64,000 nt of DNA from Amphibalanus amphitrite (lineage: Eukaryota; Arthropoda; Thecostraca; Balanomorpha; Balanidae). A program made the position numbers and the translations under genes. Positions within the stretch are counted from its first letter, which is position 1. Every line of letters begins with the position of its first letter. Under the pieces are notes generated by a model. The model worked only from the letters and a program-made list of their open reading frames with translations, ran no database searches and was not told where the DNA came from. Below, piece after piece: positions 1 through 10,900 of this stretch. The stretch lies in the NCBI RefSeq assembly GCF_019059575.1, contig NW_024882719.1, positions 1 to 64,000 of the forward strand, written 5' to 3'.

Positions 1-39
1 ATGATATGGGTACCTATTGGGTATTGATGTTTCGGGGCT

Positions 40-283
40 TCGTAGGGGTAGTAGTAGAGCAGGCGTCACACTTCTTTTCGCAACCAAGGAGAGGCGCTGT
101 AGGTACTAGGTTAGGTTGTAGATTTTAGGTGGTTTAGGGGTTAGATTCTAGGTTGTAGGTTGTAGGTAAGGTTAGGTTCAGTTTGGTTTGGTTTGGTTCG
201 ATAAGAAAGCAACTTTGGGTAGAGCGCCTTTCCTTGGTTGCAAAAAGAAGTGTGACGCCTGCTTTACGACTACCTTCGTAGAT
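40..283. mobile_element. Small inverted-repeat element (MITE-like)
   Basis: Two arms of about 60 bases, near 40-98 and 221-283, are inverted copies with a few mismatches. Both contain the core GCAGGCGTCACACTTCTTTT followed by GCAACCAAGGA. The roughly 120-base centre is rich in TTAGG/GTAGG-like words and has no open frame. This is the structure of a short non-autonomous DNA element. The target duplication could not be fixed and the superfamily is unknown. Confidence 0.7.
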
Positions 284-1009
284 AACCTGCATTGGTTAAA
301 AACTTAAACAATTTTGTTTTACTGCCTGTAATCATTTTATTATTTACATAAGTTGTATGGATAGGTTCTGAAATCTGCTTACAAAAATGTCATTTGATTT
401 CTTACCCCATCAAAGAAGATAAATGAAAAATCTAGCAATGGCTCGGAATGCTCGGAATTGCCTTTAAGAAATCCACTTAGCTCTTGGACACTGCTGTTAT
501 TGCTATTTTGACATGTTTGGCCAATTTCTTAGTTGTGACTTATGCTACTGCACAAATTAATTGCTTACATTTTCTCCTTTACTAAATTAGCACATGGTCA
601 CTCCCTATATGCTTATAAATTTGGCATTGGTAGGGCAGACATAGCACGAGCTACCATATGTGATGCTGTAGATTGTAGGTTTTAGGTTGTAGGTTGTGGT
701 TGTAGATTGGGTAATTTCTTCCAGTGATTGAAAGACTTTACTTTCGGCGAATTAAACTTTGTGATTGTTGTGGGCTGTGGCTGGGTAATGCTTGTTTTTG
801 TTACATTACATTTATTTCTAACTCAGTGGACACTTAACTTTTGACTGGCATGCTATCGTTATGGGGTTTACCCATTGATTTCAGTTTCCCTGAAAAGTGA
901 GTACAAAATTATATTTTTTTCTATGATGAGTACTGAGTACAAAAATCTTTGGTGTCTGGAGACACCAATCAGCGGCAACTTTTGCAACACTGGAACATAG
1001 GGTACACCA
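284..1009. other. AT-rich non-coding stretch
   Basis: I see no supportable gene here. The stretch is AT-rich, with a second short patch of GTAGGTTTTAGGTTGTAGG-like words near 665-705 that resembles the centre of the element at 40-283. Confidence 0.4.
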
Positions 1010-3800
1010 ATGGTGGGCAGGTGGGTAAGTGCCCACCCACTTTTCGAGTGGGGGCCAACCATGTGTTTTGGCCCACCCACTTTTTACTCTAGGCCCTCGT
1101 CTCGATTTGAGAGGACGTCGTCACCTCCCATAATAAACAAACTTGGTAAAAATAAGTTCCACGAATCCCCACGCACGGACTCCAAGGGGCCGTGATGGAT
1201 CCAAGGAGGCCCTCTATTCATACTTGACAGTCGAAGCGCCTGAGACTGATGGCCTGAGAGGCCCTAGTGGATCTGAGGAGGCCCCAATATCCACACTGGT
1301 CTGGGGAGGCCACTGACACCGGCGGTCTGGGAGGCCCCTTTATCCACACTAGTCGGAGGTCTGAGACTGGTGGTCTGGGAGGCCCCTCCCCTCCATCCAC
1401 ACTAGTCAGAATAGGCCCCTGACACTGGCGGTCTAGCCGAGGCCCCCTACCCTCACTAGTCAGAGGAGGCCCCTCTATCCTCAATAGTCAGAAGAGGCCC
1501 CTGAGACTGATGGTCTGGGAGGCCTATCCATCTACACTGTAGTCAGAGGAGGCCTCTGAGACTGATGACCTGAGAGGCCCTTATAATCACACCAGGCAGA
1601 AGAGGCCCATGAGACTGATGGACTGAGAGGCCCTTCTATTCATACTGGCCACAGGAGACCCCCCAAAACTTTCTGTCTGGGACTGGGAGGTCCCTCAATC
1701 CGGCACCAGTCTGAAGAGTCCCCTGAGACTGATGGCCTGGGAAGCCCTTATATTCACACTAGGCAGAGGAGGCCCCTGAGACTGATGGTATGAGAGGCCC
1801 TCATATCCACACCAGTCAGAAGAGGCCCCCGAGGCTGATGGCTGTGAGGCCCTTCTGTTCATATAACTGGCCACTGGAGGCCCCTGAAACCGGTGGTCTG
1901 GGAGGGCCCTCTATCCAAACTAGTCAGAAGAGGCCCCTGGGACCGATGGTCTGAGAGGCTCTTATATTCATACTGGCCACAAGAGGCCCCTAAGACTGAT
2001 AGTCAGAGAGGTTCACTCCTAATGAATCTGAGGGGGCCTTCTATCCACATTTACACTTTTCTAGGGAGGCCCCCGAGACTGATGGTCTGAGAGGCCCTTT
2101 TATTTATACTGTCCACAGGAGCCCCCTGAGATTAATGGTCTGAGAGGCTCTTCTATTTATACTAACCAGAAGAGGCCCTAGGATTGATGGTCTAACAGGC
2201 CCTTCTATTTATACTAGCCAGAGGAGGCCCATGAGACTGATTTTCTGAGAGGCCCTTCTATTCAAACTAGGCAGATGAGGCCCCTGAGAATGATAGTCCG
2301 AAGAGCCAGGTGGCGGCAACTTGCCGTGGCCATATTTCGGCTCGGTAGAGCCCCACAGAGCACATGAGAGCACCTCAAGGGGTCCTAAGTAGACACGCTT
2401 ATTCCCATAAGGGTGCCACGCCGGCTTCTGAAGGCTCCTTGTAGGCATCTAAGGGCCCTTTCCGGCCTCTAACGGCTCCACCCGCCTGTGATGGCTCCAC
2501 ACCAGTGTTTATGAGCGCCACACAGCGGCGCCTTTGAGGGTCATACTAGTGTCTCTTAGGGCCCTATATCGGTGGCTCTGGGGGCCCCACACCGGCGCCT
2601 CTGTGGGCCACCACACCTGTGCATCTCAAGGCTCTATAAGTACATATGAAGGACCCACACCGACACCTCTGAGGGCCCCACACCAGTATCTCGGAGCTCT
2701 GAAGGCCCTACACCGGTGACTCTGAGGACTCACCGGCTCCTGAGAGCACCATGTTGAATGTTGATGTCTAACGGCTCCACAAGGCCACTGAAGGCACCAC
2801 ACAAGCCAAGCTCTCACTGAGCTCTAATGTCCATGTACCGGCCTCTGAGGGATTTAAGCCAGCGCATTCATAGCTCCACACCAGCAATTGTAAGGGCTTC
2901 ACACTGAAGTATCTGAGGGTTCCACACCGGTGTCTCTAAGGGCCACATACCGGCATCTCAGAGGGCCCCATACCGGCGTCTCCGAGGGTCCACATCTGGC
3001 GGGCACCCATCATCGACTGAAGGTCCCGACTCCGAGAGCCCCATCTGCGTCTGGGAGTAACATGCCGTCTTAAGAACCACAGCGGCTCCTCTGTCGAAAG
3101 ATGGGCGTCTGCATGCCAAAGGGGAGCGGTTCTGAGACAGTAGGGCACCTACGTGCAATAGAAGGGCGCCTATGAAGCCCTTAGGTGTGCCTTAATGCGA
3201 AAGAGGGGTGCCTCTGAGGCCTACATATATGGGCGTCCACATGCAATAGAGGTCTGCACTGCAATGGATCGATGCCATGAGGGTGCATTCATAAGAAACA
3301 GGGGCGCCGGCATGGCAAAGAGAGGCGCCTTCAAGTGTCCATAAAAGAGAGACGCCTATGATAAGCGCACATTGTATGCGACAACGGGGCGACTGTGGGA
3401 CATATAGGGATGTCTCTGATGACTATACATAGGGCGCTTATATGCCAAAGAGGGCGCCTATAAAGCTAATGGGGGCACCTGGGAAACGAGGAAGACATTT
3501 GTGTAAGGGTTTTCAGGGGTCATGCACCGTTCGCGGCATATAGATTCTAAAAAAAAAAATCGGAGGGAGAATAAGTTTTAAAAATGGTGCGGACTTCCCG
3601 CACTGTTCGCTGAAGCGGTTACGCCCCTGGGTACATCTGCTCGATCTCAGAAGCTAGATTTGGAGGTCATACTTGAAAGCAGCCGGCAGGACGAGGCAAA
3701 AGTTGGAGGCCCCTGAAAATAGGAGGCCCCCTGGAAAAGGAGGCCCCTTGACAGGGTGGCCCACCCACTTTTCATGACGTTCCTACGCCCGTGTTCCCAT
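1010..3800. repeat. Degenerate G/C-rich tandem repeat field
   Basis: Decayed units of roughly 60-90 bases run through most of this stretch. From about 1230 to 2310 the theme is 'gaggcccctgagactgatgg' with 'tccacactagtcaga'. From about 2340 to 3010 it becomes 'ctctgagggccccacaccgg'. From about 3100 to 3500 it becomes 'aagaggggcgcct'. The field is bracketed by 'ggcccacccactttt' near 1068 and 3757. The right edge 'cctacgcccgtg' resembles ends of hAT-type elements that begin CACGGGCGTAGG. Short open frames in the field are by-products of the repeats. It may be the inside of one large non-autonomous transposon, which is an inference. Confidence 0.6.
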
Positions 3801-4452
3801 CAAAAGGTTCGGACTAAATTTATTTTTAAAAAATCAAATCAACATGACAAATAGTTGTTGGATTAACTATGCACGATGTACGTCAGACACGTACCCAGGA
3901 TTTCGCCCACGAGGGGATCACCTGCTCTTGAAGGGGCCCGCGAGTCACCCGGGGGCCCGGGGTCAGCCCAGGCAGGGACGTATCCAGGACCTTTCGATGG
4001 GAGGGGGGCACGGTGGGTCCGGTCCCACTGGCAGACAGGCCTCTTTAAAACGGTCTGCCCTGAGAAAATGTTAAAAATTGGCACGTAAAAATACCATTTA
4101 TGCCCAAGGAGTGTGCCTAATGTGCATGGTATTTTACGAGCAAACGAAGCAAGCGAGCTCCTCAGTCACCGGTGTGAAAGGCCGTCAGATGCGCTGGTGT
4201 TGAGTCCTCACAGCCGCCGTTGCGGGCCGCGGGGCCTTAGGGCTTAGAGACACTGGTGGGGCCATCATTGGCATGTGCGTGGCCCTGCACAGTGGCCTGA
4301 AAGTGGAAAGTGGCCTTTCATAGTTCATAGACTAAGACTGGCAAGGACACTCAGAGGCTGGTAAGAGGCCATCACTGGTACTGGCCCAGTCACTGGTACG
4401 TGGCCCTCAGAGACGCTGGTTTGGGGACTCTCAGAGCCGCCGATGTAGGCCC
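3801..4452. other. Repeat debris, no gene
   Basis: No gene is supportable. Two 'acgtacccagg/acgtatccagg' words, at about 3889 and 3978, resemble the left terminus of the hAT-like element at 27043. From about 4200 to 4450 the 'ctcagag.cgctggt' theme of the 1.2-3.5 kb field reappears. Confidence 0.35.
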
Positions 4453-4456
4453 TTAA

Positions 4457-5348
4457 CCCACGTTCGTGTAGGGGAGGGGTCGAACGGCCCCCTCGGTTTT
4501 TCGCGAATAACTCGCGTAAAAAGCGGCCGATCGCGACGAAACTTTCAGTACCCTCGGGTTATTCAATTTTACACCTACCCTAAAAATTTCATGACCCTGA
4601 CCTAAATGACCTTTGACCTGTGACCTACTTTTCGAGCCCATGTTTGGCCGGAATCGCGGTTCGGCGTATGTCGGCTCGCATTAGCCGCGCGTTTCCAGTC
4701 TTTTCGTGGTTTCAGGCGTTCAAACATGTGATATGATGTTGCCCCCATGCATTAGGGTGGGTGTCAAGGTCACCTGAAGGTCTGGTCAGGTCATTGACCT
4801 TTGATGACCTCGGTTCACTTTTTCGAGTTTTACATGTTTCTAGGCTAGTTTTTGGAGCTGAATTCGAATTTAGCAACCATATGAACATTAACGAAGTAGT
4901 TTTGGTGCCTTCGTAACATGTTACGAAGCTGTCAGAGGCGGTTGACACCTACTGCGAAGACCCGGCAGGACCCCTACTGGTTGACCTGACCTGACCTGAC
5001 CCGGCCCAGTTAAAATGCATGAGGACATCATCTGTGATCAAAATTAACATGATATTCGTGATCAACACCCCGAAAGCCCCCATATCAGCCACACTGCCAC
5101 ACTACGACGTTCTAACAGGTCCCGATTTTCCCGACTTCTGGGTCTTTGACCTGACCTGGAAGGTCAACCAATGAACTAGGACCTTAATATTGGGTGTCAT
5201 CGGTTTCCTCTCGTCACGGGCAACACGCTCGTTTTTTTTTCTGCGAAACTCTAGCTCAATCATAGGCGAAACGGCAAGGGGGGGGCAACGGGCCCCCGCC
5301 CCCTTACCTATACGTTCGCGGCTGGAAAAACACCAATACGGGCGAGGG
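4457..5348. mobile_element. TTAA-flanked non-autonomous element, subfamily I copy 1
   Basis: The element is bounded by TTAA at 4453-4456 and 5349-5352. Its right terminus reads ATACGGGCGAGGG|TTAA and its left terminus is a diverged inverted copy (CCCACGTTCGTGTA). Just inside each end is a G-run facing a C-run that could form a hairpin. The interior has TGACCTGACC repeats and no transposase. It is closely similar along its whole length to the copy at 56550-57428. TTAA duplication with CCC...GGG ends is typical of piggyBac-type elements, so I infer a piggyBac-mobilised MITE. Confidence 0.85.
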
Positions 5349-5352
5349 TTAA

Positions 5353-5615
5353 TGTTACTACAATACGGCGAGGGTTACGGGCGATGCGCTGATGTGGGTC
5401 CCTTGGAGATGGCGTGAGGGGCCTCGCAGGTGCCGATGTGGTGGCTTTTAGAAACACTGGTGTGGGCCGTGGGGCTATCACAGACGGGTGTGGAGCCATT
5501 GCAGCTGATCCCTCATTGGCCGTTACTAGGGCCCTCAGAAGCCGGCAAGGTCTCTCAGAAACCGGCGCATTGGTCCTTTATGGAGATAAGTGTGGCTACA
5601 TAGGAGCCCATCTGA
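5353..5615. repeat. Scattered copy of the 'GGCCCTCAGA' degenerate repeat
   Basis: Phrases such as 'ctcagaaaccggcg' and 'ggccctcagaagccgg' match the theme of the 1.2-3.5 kb field and recur near 6430-6520. I see no coding potential. Confidence 0.4.
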
Positions 5616-5619
5616 CTCA

Positions 5620-5815
5620 TTGAGTGGTCTCCAGGCCTTGACACAATTCTATTCGACCGACCTCCTCGTACAGGAGATTCTTCTCCGTCTGACAGCCCTC
5701 GACCGAGAGGGAACATCAATCACTTTTTGCTGGATCCCTAGTCATGTTGGTGTTGCTGGCAATGAGCGGGCGGACGGATGTAAAAGTTTCAATGATACAA
5801 GCGGCAATATTTAGT
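5620..5815 (+). pseudogene. LINE RNase H domain fragment
   Basis: An open stretch translates to a short RNase HI segment including ITFCWIPSHVGVAGNERAD. This is the well-known C-terminal RNase H signature of Jockey/R1/I-type non-LTR retrotransposons, in which the His and the final Asp are active-site residues. Upstream motifs such as the first catalytic Asp are absent, and the frame stops soon after NERAD. It is a dead fragment, not a host gene. Confidence 0.8.
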
Positions 5816-6099
5816 GTATGCACCTCTCACACCTTGACTGCCAATAACACTTGTTTTCAGGTTGGCGTCAGTCTCCACTATCCAATCACAGATGGATACC
5901 AAACGAGGTGAGTTACAGTCACTGTCGAAGTATTCCTTGGTTTGCAGAATATTGGAATCCATAATCTAGGGGAAAGTGGTAGAATCTTTGGATGAAAACA
6001 GTGTGATAGGCAATATCCAGCATGAGTTAAATAAAGGCTGTTTATGTTTAACCTAGACTTTTTTGAAGCTGCGACAGATACCTACAAACACTTTTGGCA

Positions 6100-6390
6100 A
6101 AGAAAGCAGTTTGATGTAGGTAGCATACCTTGACCTCAATAATGCGTTTGATAAAGTACCACACATAAGGATAGTATTGCAATTGAAGCTGCAAGGCATG
6201 AAGGGGAATATACTAGACCCGGTTGACAGGACGCCAGCAGCGTATAGTGCTAAATGGGTGAAGGGCAAGGTGGGAAAAATGTTCTGATTGGGGTTCCTCA
6301 GAGCTGTATTAGGTCTCATGTTCAAAATTTATGTAAATACAATCGACGAAGGCATAGCTTAGTAGAGTGCTCAAATTTGCAGATGCTATT
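6100..6390 (+). pseudogene. LINE reverse transcriptase fragment (CR1-like)
   Basis: The text YLDLNNAFDKVPH at about 6126-6165 matches the 'LDFSKAFDKVPH' block of LINE reverse transcriptases. It is followed by a worn version of the 'GVPQGSVLG..LF..YIND' block in a shifted frame (about 6290-6345) and a remnant of the 'FADD' region near 6370. At least one frameshift and several stops are present. The family level is secure from the motif; the clade is a guess. Confidence 0.72.
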
Positions 6391-6399
6391 AACCTGCGC

Positions 6400-6960
6400 C
6401 GTGCTGGTGGTCTGAGTTTTTAATGTCATGCTGGGGGCTCAGCGGTCAAGGTGGGCGCATGACCGCCACTGAGGGACCCTCAGAGGTCATTGTAGGACCC
6501 TCAAAGACCGGTATGGGAGCTGTGCGAATAGCTGGCGTGTGTTTCTTGAGCCTCGTGATAATCGAATAAGGGCCAGGGCCCCATACCCCCATGGGGGCTC
6601 ATCGGTTAGTTTGGGGGGGGGGGCAATAAATGCTATGATGCCCATGATTTGCCTTGGGGGGGGGGGGCAGTGGCGCGGGAGCCGGGGGGGGGGGCTAGGG
6701 GGTGCTGAGCCCCTCCAACTTTTCGGCTGGGAAGGGGGGCTCGTAAGGTATTTGAGCCCCTCCAACTGGAGGGATCGAAATCGGAAATATACCAACATAA
6801 TTTCATAGATTCATACATAGGCGCGGGAACCGGGGGCAGTGGGGCAGCTAGCCCCCACAACTCTGGGGCCGTGGGGGCGGTGCCCCACAACTTTTCATAA
6901 GGTCAGGAACCGTTGGGGCAGCTTGTCCTCCCCAAATTAGGGGTTGTGGGTCACAAAGGA
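6400..6960. repeat. G-rich degenerate repeats
   Basis: Repeated 'gagcccctccaact' and 'ggggcagc' phrases alternate with long G runs (about 6611-6622, 6655-6668 and 6690-6700). Open frames here are products of composition. No gene is seen. Confidence 0.5.
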
Positions 6961-7087
6961 AGAAAGCATTTAAGTGAAAAATCCAATCACATTAAACGCA
7001 TGACATTATCTTATAGTTAACTCCGTAACGTTGTCAGCATCGTGTGCTTCATTCAACTCAGTGTTGGCTGCCTAATTATTGGCCGGC

Positions 7088-7218
<131 letters not shown>

Positions 7219-7261
7219 TGTCCTATTCACCGATCCTCACTGCTCGCTCGGGCCGCGTAGA

Positions 7262-7951
7262 GTGAGGCTCTGCCGACTCGCTCTGACCGCCCGCCGGTGA
7301 CGTCACGGCCCCTCCGGCAAGGTCAGGTCAGGCCACCGCTCGCTAGTGCCGGCCGGACTTGTCGGTCCGAAGCCATACTAGCTCCGGAACGCTACGGCAA
7401 AGACTGGTTAACCGGAATAGAGCCATATCGACCCAAACTCTTATTCCGACGGCGTTCCGTTTACACCGGCCCAAATCTGGCGTGCCGGAGTCGCTAGGGC
7501 AAAACGGACTTGAGCCAAACCAATTGCTGGCTGGGAAACTTCCTTTAGTATTTTATGTTAGCTAATAGCTATCAATATTTGACAGGGCGCATAGCTGGAT
7601 CATATGGGAAGAGGATGCTGCTTGCTGCTCTCCACTCCCGTGGCAGACATAAAGGCGCGCAGCGTCACTCACGTAAAAATGGACGAGGTAAGACGTGACT
7701 ATGGTGCCTACATTTGTGTTGTTACCAGTTACTCAGTCCACCCAAATCTACTTGTATCTATGCTAATCAACACATCATAATTCAATCGTTTTTCTGGTTT
7801 TTCTTTAGACATTGTTCTTTTTTTGGCTCACTACCTGATCCTACATTTTAAAATCACTCGCCGAATCACTGGTGATGGTTAAAAAATCAAGACAGCATTC
7901 ATCCTCCTACCGCCATGCTTCCTTATGCGTTGCCATATCTTTTCTTTCCAG
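7262..7951 (+). promoter_or_regulatory. Upstream region and probable first intron of the recombinase-like gene
   Basis: The region directly before the long coding exon contains a strong splice acceptor, 'atatcttttctttccag', ending at 7951. An ATG at 7915 is in frame but lies inside that acceptor, so the true start is probably in an upstream exon. A donor-like GAG|GTAAGA occurs at 7687. The ATGGACGAG before it (7678-7686) would join in the wrong phase, so it is not the coding start of this exon, though it could be untranslated. I could not identify a TATA box. Confidence 0.4.
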
Positions 7952-10900
7952 AAGTCCTCCCTTCATCTCCTGGGTCAGCCGGCCGCGTGGATGAAACCCC
8001 TCCTCACACCACTGAGTATCATGTATACCACAAATATCCTGGACTTGACTTGACTATGACGACTCATGAGCTGCGACCGGCTACCCATGCGATGGACGGA
8101 GCTCCGCCGCCCGTCCTGACCCCGGACGCTAGAAGGTGGGATGCTCATCATCTGCGTGAGACTTCTGAGACTGCGACCGGAGCCCCGCAGCCCGTCCCGA
8201 CCTCTGACGCTGGAAGGTGGGATGCTCTTCATCTGCGTGAGACTTCTGAGACTGCGACCGGAGGCCCGCCGCCCGTCCCGACCCCGGACGCTAGAAGGTT
8301 GGATGCTCATCATCTGCGTGAGACTTCTGAGACTGCGGCCAGAGCCCCGCCGCCCGTCCCGACCTCTGACGCTAGAACGTGGGATGCTCATCTGCGTGAG
8401 ACTTCTGAGACTGTGGCCAGAGCCCCACCGCCCGTCCCGACCTCTGACGCTGGAAGGTGGGATGCTCTTCATCTGCGTGAGACTTCTGAGACTGCGACCG
8501 GAGCCCCGCCGCCCGTCCCGACCCCGGACGCTAGAAGATGGGATGCTCTTCATCTGCGTGAGACTTCTGAGACTGCGACCGGAGCCCCGCCGCCCGTCCC
8601 GACCCCGGACGCTAGAAGATGGGATGCTCTTCATCTGCGTGAGACTTCTGAGACTGCGACCGGAGCCCCGCCGCCCGTCCCGACCCCGGACGCTGGAAGG
8701 TGGGATGCTCTTCATCTGCGTGAGACTTCTGAGACTGCGACCGGAGGCCCGCCGCCCGTCCCGACCCCGGACGCTGGAAGATGGGATGCTCTTCATCTGC
8801 GTGAGACTTCTGAGACTGCGACCGGAGGCCCGCCGCCCGTCCCGACCCCGGACGCTAGAAAGTTGGATGCTCATCATCTGCGTGAGACTTCTGAGACTGC
8901 GACCGGAGGCCCGCCGCCCGTCCCGACCCCGGACGCTGGAAGGTGGGATGCTCTTCATCTGCGTGAGACTTCTGAGACTGCGACCGGAGCCCCGCCGCCC
9001 GTCCCGACCCCGGACGCTGGAAGGTGGGATGCTCTTCATCTGCGTGAGACTTCTGAGACTGCGACCGGAGGCCCGCCGCCCGTCCCGACCCCGGACGCTG
9101 GAAGGTTGGATGCTCATCATCTGCGTGAGACTTCTGAGACTGCGGCCAGAGCCCCGCCGCCCGTCCCGACCTCTGACGCTAGAACGTGGGATGCTCATCT
9201 GCGTGAGGCTTCTGAGACTGCGGCCAGAGCCCCGCCGCCCGTCCCGACCTCTGACGCTGGAAGATGGGATGCTCTTCATCTGCGTGAGACTTCTGAGACT
9301 GCGACCGGAGCCCCGCCGCCCGTCCCGACCCCGGACGCTGGAAGGTGGGATGCTCTTCATCTGCGTGAGACTTCTGAGACTGCGACCGGAGGCCCGCCGC
9401 CCGTCCCGACCCCGGACGCTAGAAGGTGGGATGCTCTTCATCTGCGTGAGACTTCTGAGACTGCGACCGGAGCCCCGCCGCCCGTCCCGACCCCGGACGC
9501 TGGAAGGTGGGATGCTCTTCATCTGCGTGAGACTTCTGAGACTGCGGCCAGAGCCCCGCCGCCCGTCCCGACCTCTGACGCTGGAAGGTGGGATGCTCTT
9601 CATCTGCGTGAGACTTCTGAGACTGCGGCCGGAGCCCTGCCGCCCGTCCCGACCCCGGACGCTGGAAGGTGGGATGCTCTTCATCTGCGTGAGACTTCTG
9701 AGACTGCGACCGGAGCCCCACTGCCCGTCCCGACCTCTGACGCTGGAAGGTGGGATGCTCTTCATCTGCGTAAGACTTCTGAGACTGCGACCGGAGCCCC
9801 GCAGCCCGTCCCGACCTCTGACGCTGGAAGGTGGGATGCTCTTCATCTGCGTGAGACTTCTGAGACTGCGACCGGAGCCCCGCCGCCCGTCCCGACCCCG
9901 GACGCTAGAAGATGGGATGCTCATCATCTGCGTGAGACTTCTGAGACTGCGACCGGAGGCCCGCCGCCCGTCCCGACCCCGGACGCTAGAAGATGGGATG
10001 CTCATCATCTGCGTGAGACTTCTGAGACTGCGACCGGAGGCCCGCCGCCCGTCCCGACCCCGGACGCTGGAAGGTGGGATGCTCTTCATCTGCGTGAGAC
10101 TTCTGAGACTGCGACCGGAGGCCCGCCGCCCGTCCCGACCCCGGACGCTAGAAGATGGGATGCTCATCATCTGCGTGAGACTTCTGAGACTGCGACCGGA
10201 GGCCCGCCGCCCGTCCCGACCTCTGACGCTGGAAGGTGGGATGCTCTTCATCTGCGTGAGACTTCTGAGACTGCGACCGGAGCCCCGCCGCCCGTCCCGA
10301 CCCCGGACGCTGGAAGGTGGGATGCTCTTCATCTGCGTGAGACTTCTGAGACTGCGACCGGAGGCCCGCCGCCCGTCCCGACCCCGGACGCTAGAAGGTG
10401 GGATGCTCTTCATCTGCGTGAGACTTCTGAGACTGCGACCGGAGCCCCGCCGCCCGTCCCGACCCCGGACGCTGGAAGGTGGGATGCTCATCATCTGCGT
10501 GAGACTTCTGAGACTGCGGCCAGAGCCCCGCCGCCCGTCCCGACCTCTGACGCTGGAAGGTGGGATGCTCTTCATCTGCGTGAGACTTCTGAGACTGCGA
10601 CCGGAGCCCCGCCGCCCGTCCCGACCCCGGACGCTGGAAGGTGGGATGCTCTTCATCTGCGTGAGACTTCTGAGACTGCGACCGGAGGCCCGCCGCCCGT
10701 CCCGACCCCGGACGCTAGAAGGTGGGATGCTCTTCATCTGCGTGAGACTTCTGAGACTGCGACCGGAGCCCCGCCGCCCGTCCCGACCCCGGACGCTGGA
10801 AGGTGGGATGCTCATCATCTGCGTGAGACTTCTGAGACTGCGGCCAGAGCCCCGCCGCCCGTCCCGACCTCTGACGCTGGAAGGTGGGATGCTCTTCATC

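Noticed and set aside
110..190. TTAGG-like words as a telomeric tract
   Set aside because: Only scattered, imperfect GGTTAGGTT/GTAGG words inside a small inverted-repeat element; not a telomere repeat array.
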